DNA from: an uncultured Mailhella sp.
GTDB taxonomy: Bacteria; Desulfobacterota; Desulfovibrionia; Desulfovibrionales; Desulfovibrionaceae
Reading direction: 5' to 3'
Assembly: GCA_910577155.1 (NCBI GenBank)
Contig: CAJTMS010000059.1
Span: 1 to 10,554, forward strand
DNA: 10,554 bases
Part shown: piece after piece, positions 1-7,143 of the stretch
How positions within the stretch are numbered: position 1 is the stretch's first letter
Layout of the letters: each line of letters opens with the position of its first letter
Notes under the pieces: generated by a model
Database searches by the model: none
What the model saw: the letters and a program-made list of their open reading frames with translations, nothing else
What the model was told of the DNA's origin: nothing
Position numbers and translations under genes: made by a program

Positions 1-9
1 TACAAAAAA

Positions 10-300
10 TCAAAATACTCTCTTAAAAGTTGCTTGACTTATGGGGGGCATTACACTAGCCACCATACACATTTCACGCTTTAAATCTTCATCCAGCTTT
101 TCATACGTCCGCATATTTTTATTTTCTTGGCTACTTTCCCTCTTTTCCTCCAGTTTTTGATTTTTTTGCAACATTTCCTTTTGTTCTGCCTGTTCAATTT
201 TTGATAATAATTCAAAAAAAACATTTTTGCTTTCTTTTTCATTATTCAAAATTGAAATCTCTAAGCCTTTTTTTATTAATTCTTTTATTTCCTGAAACAT
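10..300 (-). CDS. Small charged protein of unknown function (96 aa)
   Basis: I do not recognise this protein. It is real by its start: ATG is preceded by AAGGAGG with about 5 bases of spacing, a near-perfect ribosome binding site. The first 70 residues are rich in Lys, Glu, Gln and Asn, with leucine and isoleucine spaced as in an amphipathic helix or short coiled coil. The last 20 residues are different, with a short hydrophobic run (MVASVMPPIS) and a basic end (FKRVF). There is no signal peptide, membrane segment, Cys cluster or helix-turn-helix that I can see. It lies downstream of the uvrB-ligA operon on the same strand but is separated from it by an intrinsic terminator, so it is probably transcribed separately. 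A TTGACA hexamer at 355-360 (minus) could be its -35 box, but no good -10 box follows at the right distance. A cytoplasmic accessory or secretion-linked helical protein is possible; function is open. Confidence 0.72.
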   Translation of the reverse strand: MFQEIKELIKKGLEISILNNEKESKNVFFELLSKIEQAEQKEMLQKNQKLEEKRESSQENKNMRTYEKLDEDLKREMCMVASVMPPISQATFKRVF

Positions 301-369
301 ATTTTCCTCCTTTGTTAAAAAAACAAATACTCTTATTTTTTAAAATGTCATAAATGTCAAACTACGGAC

Positions 370-402
370 AAAAAAAAGACAATGCAATATCCATTGTCTT
401 TT
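370..402 (-). terminator. Intrinsic terminator of the uvrB-ligA operon
   Basis: A perfect 11-base inverted repeat (arms 374-384 and 392-402, core GACAATG/CATTGTC, 7-base loop) is followed on the minus strand by a run of eight T (377-370, partly inside the arm). It starts 35 bases after the ligA stop codon. The stem is AT-rich, so efficiency may be modest. On the plus strand the T run is only four bases, so minus-strand use is favoured. Confidence 0.75.
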
Positions 403-437
403 CAATAAAACAAATATGAAATAACTATTCTAAAAAA

Positions 438-2546
438 TTATTTCAGTAAATCCAAAAATTCTTGTTCCGTCAGTGTCTGCACGCCGAGTTTCTGGGCTTT
501 TTCCAGTTTGCTGCCGGCTTTTTCACCCACAACAAGGTAATTCAAATTCTTAGACACAGCACTAAGCAGTTTTGCTCCGGCATCTTCTGCCATTTTCTCA
601 AATTCCTGACGGGGCTTTGAAAGCGTACCTGTAAATAAAATGTTTTTTCCTGTCAAGACACTGTCCGCAGCAATAACTTTTTCCTGTCTTTGCGGGTCAA
701 GTCCATATTCTTTGAGCCGTGCAAGGATTTCCTGTTTTTTCTTGGAGCCAAAATATTGCTTAATGGAACCCGCAACTTCCGGACCTATATCGGGCAGCAG
801 CGTCAATTTATCTTCTGCAGCATGGGCTAATTCGTCTATATTTTCGAACGCCTGCGCCAATGTTTTTGCCGTTTGTTCACCCACAAGCCGTATGCCGAGG
901 GAAGCAATAAAACGGGCTAACGTAGCATTTTCTTTTGCTTCTTTCAGGCTGTCCACAAATTTTTGGGCAGAAATATCCCCCATACCCTCGAGGGCAAGCA
1001 GTTCTTTTTCTGTGACTGTGAATAAATCCGCAATATTTTGCACTCTGCCTATTTCCACCAGCTTTTCAATCCATTTTTCCCCAATCCCGCTGATGTCCAA
1101 ACCGGCTTTAGAAGCAAAATGAATAATTCCTTGTACTTTTTGTGCAGGACAATCAAAATTCACGCATCTCCATGCCACTTCCCCTTTATAGCGGACTGCC
1201 TTGCTGTGACAGACCGGACACTCATGGGGAAAAACAAACTCTTCCGCGTTTGCAGGACGTTTTTCCAAATTGACGGAAAGAATATCCGGGATAACATCAC
1301 CGGCCCTTTGCACCAGCACGGTATCCCCCACCCGCACATCTAAATTACGCAGTTCCTCTTCATTATGGAGTGTTGCACGGCTGACAATAACCCCGCCAAT
1401 GGACACAGGTTCAAGCTCGGCAACCGGCGTCAAAACCCCTGTTCTTCCCACTTGGATGGTAATGGCTTTCAGCAGGGTTTCTGCCTTTCTGGAAGAAAAT
1501 TTCCACGCAATGGCAAAACGGGGAGAACGAGCTGTAAAATCGAGAACTTGCTGTGCAAGACGACTATTAAGTTTATACACAACCCCGTCCAGTTCATAGG
1601 GCAGACTGTCGCGTATCTGCTCCATCTTTTCACAAAAAGAAAAAGCATCATTTGCAGTATGACAAAGCGAACTTTCTTTGGAAACAGCAAAGCCAAGCTT
1701 ACTCAAAGCTTCCATAAGTTCCTGCTGCGTTTTCCACAGCGTCAGTCCGCTTTCATCAGCAGCCCCCGGAATAAGCACCTGCCCCACATTATAGGCTAAA
1801 AAAATAAGCTTGCGTTCGGCAGTAATCCGCGTATCAAGCTGGCGCAACGTGCCTGCCGCTGCATTGCGGGGATTGGCAAAGGTCTTTTGCTTGAGCAAAA
1901 TCTGCTTCTTATTAAGTGCTTCAAAATCACGTTTCAGCATAAGCACTTCACCCCGCACTTCAAGACGGGTAAAAGGCAAATCATGCCCTAAATGCTGTGG
2001 AACATTGCGGATAGTTTTAACAGCAGAGGTAATAACTTCCCCCTCTTCGCCGTCACCACGGGTAAGGGCTTGTACCAACTCTCCATTTTCATAAACAATT
2101 TCAGCAGCTAAGCCGTCAAGTTTCGGATCAGCCCACCATGTATCCATGGTCGCCAAAGAAAGTTCTTTTTGCGTATTTTCTTTGGAAAAATAATTTTTGC
2201 CCTTTTGGATAAAATCTTCGTATTCAGCCTGCGAGAAAACATTATCAAGCCCGTACATGCGCTGTCTGTGCTTTGCCTTTTCCAAATAGGGCAAGACTTC
2301 TCCGCCGATTTTTTGGGTTGGACTGTCCTTTGTGACCAGAGCAGGATATTTTTCTTCAAGACTGACAAGTTCCTTATAGAGCATATCATATTCATGGTCG
2401 CTGATTTCAGGATTATCAAAGGTATGATACAGGCGGTTATGCCGTTTCAGCTCACTTTTCAGAAATTCAAGCCGAGCTTTGTCTTTTTCTTCCTGAGTTT
2501 GCTGTGGGGTATTTTCTGTTTCAAAAAATGAATATTGTTTGCTCAT
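438..2546 (-). CDS. ligA: NAD-dependent DNA ligase LigA
   Basis: Seals nicks in DNA during replication and repair, using NAD+ to adenylate an active-site lysine. At 702 aa the length is slightly above E. coli LigA (671). Visible domains in order: the NAD-binding Ia domain with RLYHTFDNPEISDHEYD at about 38-54; the nucleotidyltransferase domain with the catalytic KLDG motif (Lys142), FANPRNAAAGTLRQLD at about 223-238 and ELDGVVYKLN at about 318-327; the OB fold; a four-cysteine zinc site (Cys443, Cys446, Cys461, Cys466); helix-hairpin-helix repeats at about 480-600; and a C-terminal BRCT domain at about 628-702. The linker between LDN (101-102) and the KLDG motif seems some 9 residues longer than in E. 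coli. The ATG start overlaps the uvrB stop as ATGA and has GAGGAAG upstream inside the end of uvrB, so translation is probably coupled. All catalytic elements are present and no frameshift is seen. Confidence 0.97.
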   Translation of the reverse strand: MSKQYSFFETENTPQQTQEEKDKARLEFLKSELKRHNRLYHTFDNPEISDHEYDMLYKELVSLEEKYPALVTKDSPTQKIGGEVLPYLEKAKHRQRMYGLDNVFSQAEYEDFIQKGKNYFSKENTQKELSLATMDTWWADPKLDGLAAEIVYENGELVQALTRGDGEEGEVITSAVKTIRNVPQHLGHDLPFTRLEVRGEVLMLKRDFEALNKKQILLKQKTFANPRNAAAGTLRQLDTRITAERKLIFLAYNVGQVLIPGAADESGLTLWKTQQELMEALSKLGFAVSKESSLCHTANDAFSFCEKMEQIRDSLPYELDGVVYKLNSRLAQQVLDFTARSPRFAIAWKFSSRKAETLLKAITIQVGRTGVLTPVAELEPVSIGGVIVSRATLHNEEELRNLDVRVGDTVLVQRAGDVIPDILSVNLEKRPANAEEFVFPHECPVCHSKAVRYKGEVAWRCVNFDCPAQKVQGIIHFASKAGLDISGIGEKWIEKLVEIGRVQNIADLFTVTEKELLALEGMGDISAQKFVDSLKEAKENATLARFIASLGIRLVGEQTAKTLAQAFENIDELAHAAEDKLTLLPDIGPEVAGSIKQYFGSKKKQEILARLKEYGLDPQRQEKVIAADSVLTGKNILFTGTLSKPRQEFEKMAEDAGAKLLSAVSKNLNYLVVGEKAGSKLEKAQKLGVQTLTEQEFLDLLK

Positions 2547-4585
2547 AAGACTTCCTCTTGCGTTCCGCTCACAACAAGATATTCACGCAATACTTTAATC
2601 CTGTCACGGACTTCCGCGGCTTTTTCAAATTCCAATTCTTTTGCAAATTCACGCATTTCTTTTTCAAGGCTTGCAATAAGTTTGGCAATTTCTTTAGGCT
2701 CTGTGGGCAAAGCAATTTCTTCTTTTGCTTTCTTGCTTTTTTTGCCCTTTTTATCCTCCGGTCTGTATAAATTATCAAGGGGGCTTTCAATGGATTTAAT
2801 GACAGTTTCAGGCACAATATGATGCTCTTCATTGAATGCCGTTTGCTTTGCACGGCGGCGCATGGTTTCGTCAATGGCTGCCTGCATGGAATGGGTGATA
2901 TTGTCCGCATAGAGGAGCACTCGCCCGTTGCTGTTTCTGGCTGCCCGCCCAAACGTTTGAATCAACGCCCCTGTTGAGCGCAAAAATCCCTCTTTATCCG
3001 CATCTAAAATTGCCACAAGGGAAACTTCCGGAATATCGAGCCCTTCACGCAAAAGGTTAATCCCTACCAACACATCAAATTCCCCTGATCGCAGGGCTTT
3101 AATAATGGCAATACGCTCCAGTGTATCAATATCTGAATGTAAATACCTCGTACTGATACCCATATTTCCTAAATATTCGGTTAAATCCTCTGCCATGCGC
3201 TTTGTCAGCGTGGTAATCAGCACCCGCTCATTTCGTTCTGCACGAAGCTTACATTCTGCAACCAAATCGTCCATTTGTCCCTTTGTAGGACGAATTTCAA
3301 CAGGCGGATCGACAAGCCCCGTAGGACGGATAATCTGCTCCACAACCAAGCCATAACTTCTGTCCAATTCCCATTTTGCAGGCGTTGCCGACACAAAAAT
3401 ACTTTGGTGTATGCGAGTGAGAAATTCCTCAAACATAAGAGGTCTGTTGTCCAAAGCAGAAGGCAGACGAAAACCAAATTCCACAAGGGTTGATTTTCTT
3501 GACCTATCCCCCTTATACATAGCCCCGACCTGCGGAATACTCATATGCGACTCATCCACAAATAAGAGGAAATCTTCCGGGAAATAATCCAAAAGCGTTG
3601 CCGGCGCCTGCCCGCATTTACGGTTATCCAAATGCCGTGAATAGTTTTCAATTCCGTTGCAGTAGCCAAGTTCCTGCATCATTTCCAAATCAAGCTGGGT
3701 ACGCTGCTCAAGGCGCTGCGCTTCCACCAGTTTATTGGCATTTTTGAGTTCAATAAGCCGTTCGGTCAATTCTGTGCGAATATCGTCCATGGCACGAACG
3801 AGGTTATCACTGTCCGAAACATAGTGGCTTGCCGGATAAATAACTGTTTTGGAAATTTGTCCAAGGGTATTGCCTGTCAGCGGGTCAATCTCCAAAATCC
3901 GCTCCAGCTCGTCGCCGAAAAATTCCAAATGCAAAGCCCGCTCATGTTCATAGGCAGGGATAATTTCAAGAACATCGCCGCGCACCCGAAATGTTCCGCG
4001 GTGAAAATCATAGTCATTGCGCGTATACTGCACTTCCACAAGACGTTTAATAATATCGTCCATGCTGATGCGCTGCCCTTCTTCAATGGGGATAATCAGC
4101 TTTGCATAAAATTCAGGAGAACCCAAACCATAAATGCAGGAAACAGACGCAACAATTATCACATCACGCCGTGTCAAAAGCGCATGGGTCGCAGCATGAC
4201 GAAGCTTATCGATATTATCATTAATGGAACTGTCTTTTTCAATATAGGTATCAGAAGAAGGAACATAGGCTTCCGGCTGATAATAATCATAATAACTGAC
4301 AAAATATTCCACGGCATTTTCCGGGAAAAACTCCCGAAACTCGGCATAAAGCTGCGCTGCCAGCGTCTTATTATGGGCAAGAATAAGGGCGGGGCGATTG
4401 GTACGGGCAATGACATTTGCCATGGTAAACGTTTTCCCGGAACCTGTTACTCCAAGCAAAACCTGATCCTGCACACCGCTGTTAATATTTGCCACAAGCT
4501 CGTCAATAGCTTCAGGCTGATCCCCTTTTGGGCTGTATTTTGTCACTAATTTAAAAGGCTTTTGCGAAATTTCATTTTGTGCCAT
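2543..4585 (-). CDS. uvrB: Excinuclease ABC subunit UvrB
   Basis: The damage-verifying helicase-like subunit of nucleotide excision repair; it receives damaged DNA from UvrA and recruits UvrC for incision. With the start chosen here it has 680 aa, close to the family norm (E. coli 673). Visible elements: Walker A GVTGSGKTFTMA (45-56); the beta-hairpin region rich in Tyr (YFVSYYDYYQPEAYVP, about 94-109) that clamps DNA; motif II DESH (344-347); SATP (399-402); GINLLREGLDIPE (508-520); QTFGRAARN (543-551); and the C-terminal UVR domain (about 634-669) that contacts UvrC. An in-frame ATG at 4630 would add 15 residues but has no ribosome binding site and lies in a -35-like hexamer; the ATG at 4585 has GGAG with 6 bases of spacing and gives MAQNE, aligning with known UvrB N-termini. 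It is the first gene of an operon with ligA. Confidence 0.97.
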   Translation of the reverse strand: MAQNEISQKPFKLVTKYSPKGDQPEAIDELVANINSGVQDQVLLGVTGSGKTFTMANVIARTNRPALILAHNKTLAAQLYAEFREFFPENAVEYFVSYYDYYQPEAYVPSSDTYIEKDSSINDNIDKLRHAATHALLTRRDVIIVASVSCIYGLGSPEFYAKLIIPIEEGQRISMDDIIKRLVEVQYTRNDYDFHRGTFRVRGDVLEIIPAYEHERALHLEFFGDELERILEIDPLTGNTLGQISKTVIYPASHYVSDSDNLVRAMDDIRTELTERLIELKNANKLVEAQRLEQRTQLDLEMMQELGYCNGIENYSRHLDNRKCGQAPATLLDYFPEDFLLFVDESHMSIPQVGAMYKGDRSRKSTLVEFGFRLPSALDNRPLMFEEFLTRIHQSIFVSATPAKWELDRSYGLVVEQIIRPTGLVDPPVEIRPTKGQMDDLVAECKLRAERNERVLITTLTKRMAEDLTEYLGNMGISTRYLHSDIDTLERIAIIKALRSGEFDVLVGINLLREGLDIPEVSLVAILDADKEGFLRSTGALIQTFGRAARNSNGRVLLYADNITHSMQAAIDETMRRRAKQTAFNEEHHIVPETVIKSIESPLDNLYRPEDKKGKKSKKAKEEIALPTEPKEIAKLIASLEKEMREFAKELEFEKAAEVRDRIKVLREYLVVSGTQEEVL

Positions 4586-4601
4586 GCTCAACTCCAAAAA
4601 A

Positions 4602-4630
4602 ATTATCTCGTATAATAGCCCCCATGGCAA
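4602..4630 (-). promoter_or_regulatory. Candidate sigma70-type promoter of uvrB-ligA
   Basis: On the minus strand, TTGCCA (4630-4625) and GATAAT (4607-4602) are separated by exactly 17 bases, each matching the consensus at five of six positions. The predicted start point, about 4595, leaves a leader of only about 10 bases, just enough to include the GGAG ribosome binding site. That short leader is the main reason for doubt. Confidence 0.35.
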
Positions 4631-4696
4631 GTTTTTATTTTACAAAAAACTCCCGTTCATTTTTCCCTAAAGCAATAAAACCTAATAACGACGGGG

Positions 4697-4731
4697 AAAA
4701 AAGTCCGCTGTAGGCGAGAACTGATACAGCG
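4697..4731 (-). terminator. Terminator-like hairpin with no upstream minus-strand gene
   Basis: Read on the minus strand, CGCTGTA (4731-4725) and TACAGCG (4712-4706) form a perfect 7-bp stem with a 12-base loop. After a GAC spacer (4705-4703) comes a run of six T (4702-4697). The only gene upstream on this axis, cbiB, runs the other way, so the hairpin cannot simply end a minus-strand protein gene. It may end a small RNA, or attenuate transcription entering uvrB. Confidence 0.45.
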
Positions 4732-4800
4732 CACAGGTTTTGCCGGCATTAACATGAGGATAATTTCCTGTCCAGCCGAATAAAAGAGGCACATGTTCAA
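4697..4800 (-). ncRNA. Candidate structured RNA or leader between uvrB and cbiB (unclassified)
   Basis: This block is richer in GC than the surrounding intergenic DNA and carries several short complementary pairs: AACATG (4751-4756) with CATGTT (4792-4797), CGGC (4744-4747) with GCCG (4775-4778), ACAGG (4733-4737) with CCTGT (4767-4771), and AGGA (4757-4760) with TCCT (4766-4769). Some of these exclude each other, as in a switching RNA. On the minus strand the block ends with a hairpin and six T. I do not recognise an SRP, 6S, tmRNA, cobalamin, TPP or cyclic-di-GMP signature. No clear promoter is seen at its 5' side, so the 5' limit (4800) is a guess. It could equally be the leader of cbiB on the plus strand. 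Confidence 0.3.
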
Positions 4801-4983
4801 CGAATAGGCAAATTCAGAAAATTTCATTTACAATTTCCCATCATTTACTATTTAAATAAAAGAGTTGCATTTTCTTCACAAGAACATAAACTGTACACAG
4901 CAATTTAAAAATAAAAAATTTTCCTGTAAAGAGAAACATACTCTGAATTTAATACGCAATAAAAATCAATTGGAGAAAATTCA

Positions 4984-5991
4984 TTGGAAAATATTGTTCT
5001 TTTTATTCCTATAACAGCCTATATTCTGGATGCAGTTTTCGAGGAACCGTCCGTAAAATTTCATCCTGTTTGCTGGCTTGGGAACACAGCTTCTTTTCTT
5101 GAGCAGAAGAAACTGCCCTCTTTGCAAAATCATACCTTGCGGTTTTTATACGGTATTTTTTGCACGACACTTTTAATGCTTATTTTTTGTATATTGCCTC
5201 TGCTTATTTTTTGCATTTTTAAAAAATATTGCCTGTATTATGCTGATACGCTCTATCCGTTCATGGCATTTACCATTGCGAGCTTTATTCTTTACCTTTG
5301 CATTGCTCCCAAGAGTTTAACCCTCCATATTAAAGCGATACAAAAAGAACTTCAAAAAAATAACATTGCAGAAGCACAAAAAAAACTGTCTTATATCGTG
5401 GGCAGAAATACCAATACCATGAATGAACACGATATCATCCGTGCCAGCATTGAAAGCCTTGCGGAAAATTCTTTGGACAGCACGCTTGCAAGCTTTTTCT
5501 GGTTTAGCCTTGGCTATTGTTTTTTTTCCTATGAAGGAGCAATTTTCTTTCCGCTTCTGCACAGGATAATCAACACCCTTGACGCCATGTGGGGGAAAAA
5601 AAACGAACAATATTTTTATTTTGGCAAATTCCCTGCCCGTTTCGACGATGTGCTCAACTATCTTCCTGCCAGACTTTGTTTTTATACTATTCTTCTCGCC
5701 TGTTTTTGTATCAAAGAATGTAACAGTAAAAATGCCTATGTCATTGGCAAAAAATACCGCAGCAAACATGCAAGCCCAAATTCCGCATGGGCAGAAGCTC
5801 CCTATGCAGGTGCGTTAAACCTCAAACTGGCAGGACCTGTTTCTTATGGAGATTTTTTCTGTGATTATCCCTACTTAGGCGAAGGAAGTCTTGAGGCAGC
5901 ACAAAAGCACCTTGCCGCAGCATTAAAAATTTTCCATGTCAGTATTTTTATTTGCCTTATTTTCTGTACGGTTTTCTTATTTTTTACATAA
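4984..5991 (+). CDS. cbiB: Adenosylcobinamide-phosphate synthase CbiB/CobD
   Basis: A membrane enzyme that attaches aminopropanol (or its phosphate) to adenosylcobyric acid, giving adenosylcobinamide (phosphate), a late step of vitamin B12 synthesis. Its 335 aa fit the family. Family signatures visible: the N-terminal DAVFEEP...HPVCWLG (16-33), VGRNTNTMNEHD (139-150), ESLAENSLDS (157-166), NTLDAMWG (197-204), PARFDDVLNYLPARL (217-231) and SPNSAWAEAPYAGALNLKL (264-282). Hydrophobic segments lie at about 55-80, 90-108, 168-185, 231-242 and 315-334. Translation starts at TTG: GGAG stands 8 bases upstream and no ATG gives a complete N-terminus. It is the only B12 gene in the window. The gene is convergent with the exporter permease, with 3 bases between their stop codons. 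Identification is secure; its being a single-gene unit is inferred from the window only. Confidence 0.95.
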   Translation: MENIVLFIPITAYILDAVFEEPSVKFHPVCWLGNTASFLEQKKLPSLQNHTLRFLYGIFCTTLLMLIFCILPLLIFCIFKKYCLYYADTLYPFMAFTIASFILYLCIAPKSLTLHIKAIQKELQKNNIAEAQKKLSYIVGRNTNTMNEHDIIRASIESLAENSLDSTLASFFWFSLGYCFFSYEGAIFFPLLHRIINTLDAMWGKKNEQYFYFGKFPARFDDVLNYLPARLCFYTILLACFCIKECNSKNAYVIGKKYRSKHASPNSAWAEAPYAGALNLKLAGPVSYGDFFCDYPYLGEGSLEAAQKHLAAALKIFHVSIFICLIFCTVFLFFT

Positions 5992-5994
5992 TAA

Positions 5995-7143
5995 TTAATC
6001 AAGCGTCCGTTTAAAAATTTTCGTGGCAAAAAAAAGAACCAAACAACAAAAAAGCAGTAAGGGAATAATATGAGGCATAAGTTCAGCCCAGCCGCTGCCC
6101 TTTAAAAAAGCTCCGCGTACAGCCCTGTTAAAATAGGTGAGAGGCAGAATATTTCCTATACACTGAGCCCATTTCGGCATGCCGGCAAAGGGAAACATAA
6201 AACCGGAAAGCATAATATTGGGTAAAAAATAAAAAATCGTCATTTGCATGGACTGCAGCTGATTTTTCGCAAGGGAAGAAATCAAAATTCCCACAGAGAG
6301 ATTGGCAATAATAAATAAAGCTGTTGCAAAATAAAGGGCAAGTCCATCGCCAAAAAACGGCACATGGAAAAGAAATCTTGCAAAACAGGCAATAATACCC
6401 ACTTGGATATGGGCAATTAAAATATAGGGCACAATTTTACCTGACATGATTTCAAAAGGATGAACAGGCATTGCCAAAATATTCTCCATTGTTCCGCGTT
6501 CCCGCTCACGGGTCACGGCAAGAGAGGTCATCATCACTGTTGTCATGGTCAGCACGACCCCCATGAGAACGGGAACAATATTATAATGGGTAATGCCTTC
6601 CGGGTTGTAAAGTTTATGCACAATGACGGAAAAAGGCTTGGAATTTTCCAGTAAAAAAGCGGTTGCACCTTTAAATTCTTTCATGACAACAGATTGAATA
6701 ATGCCTTCCAAAGCTCCCGTTGCTCCGCCGACAGCCATGGGGTCGGTTGCGTCCGCCTCGATAAGAATTTGCGGCTGTTTTGCCCGTAAAACATCTTGTG
6801 AAAAATTAATGGGAATTGAAATGACAAATTGAAAATGCCCTTTTAACAGCCCGTCTTTTGCCTCTTTTTCACTCACAACAGTTTTCAGATCATAATATTC
6901 AGAATTTTTTAATGCCTGTTCAAAACTGCGGGTAAAAGGCGTGTGCTCACCCATGACAATTGCCGTTGGCAAGTGCTTTGGATCATTATTTATTGCATAA
7001 CCAAAAAGCAAAAGCTGCACAATGGGAATACCTATAATCATACCAAAGGTTATCCTGTCACGTCTTAATTGCAAAAATTCTTTGACAACAATAGCCCACC
7101 AGCGTGACACAGAAAAAAAATTATTTTTAATTTTTTTGAACAT
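5995..7143 (-). CDS. ABC-2 type permease of an exporter (YbhR/YbhS-like)
   Basis: Inner-membrane half of an ABC exporter working with the ATPase and adaptor encoded just upstream. It has 382 aa, close to E. coli YbhR and YbhS. Layout: a cytoplasmic N-terminus with KEFLQLRRDRITFG (21-34), a first membrane helix at about 33-52, a large periplasmic domain at about 53-185, then helices at about 187-210, 236-260, 267-290, 300-320 and 356-375. The conserved cytoplasmic RERERGTMENILAMPV (212-227) is typical of the ABC-2 permeases of this group. The ATG at 7143 has GGAG 9 bases upstream; a TTG at 7158 lies in that site and is unlikely. The start overlaps the 3' end of the ATPase gene by 17 bases, suggesting coupled translation. 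With one permease in the operon, a homodimer is likely. The substrate cannot be read from the sequence. Confidence 0.9.
   Translation of the reverse strand: MFKKIKNNFFSVSRWWAIVVKEFLQLRRDRITFGMIIGIPIVQLLLFGYAINNDPKHLPTAIVMGEHTPFTRSFEQALKNSEYYDLKTVVSEKEAKDGLLKGHFQFVISIPINFSQDVLRAKQPQILIEADATDPMAVGGATGALEGIIQSVVMKEFKGATAFLLENSKPFSVIVHKLYNPEGITHYNIVPVLMGVVLTMTTVMMTSLAVTRERERGTMENILAMPVHPFEIMSGKIVPYILIAHIQVGIIACFARFLFHVPFFGDGLALYFATALFIIANLSVGILISSLAKNQLQSMQMTIFYFLPNIMLSGFMFPFAGMPKWAQCIGNILPLTYFNRAVRGAFLKGSGWAELMPHIIPLLLFCCLVLFFATKIFKRTLD

Noticed and set aside
3824..4549. Long plus-strand open frame of 241 codons
   Set aside because: It lies wholly antisense to uvrB in a conserved region, has no recognisable domain, and is a by-product of uvrB codon usage.
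4586..4630. Extended UvrB N-terminus from ATG at 4630
   Set aside because: No ribosome binding site before it; the extra 15 residues have no counterpart in UvrB proteins that I know, and the ATG at 4585 has GGAG at good spacing.
4647..4658. LexA-like SOS box upstream of uvrB (minus strand GAAC-GGGA-GTTT)
   Set aside because: It matches the Gram-positive type GAAC-N4-GTTC at seven of eight positions, but that type is not expected here and no E. coli-type CTG-N10-CAG box overlaps the promoter. One mismatch in AT-rich DNA is easily chance.
4889..4902. CTGTACACAG as an SOS box before cbiB
   Set aside because: The CTGT and ACAG halves are separated by 2 bases, not the 8 of the E. coli LexA site.
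4586..4983. Cobalamin riboswitch upstream of cbiB
   Set aside because: Searched by eye on both strands for the conserved B12 box and the GGTGAAAATCC-type core; neither is present. A weak or divergent element cannot be excluded without a covariance-model search.
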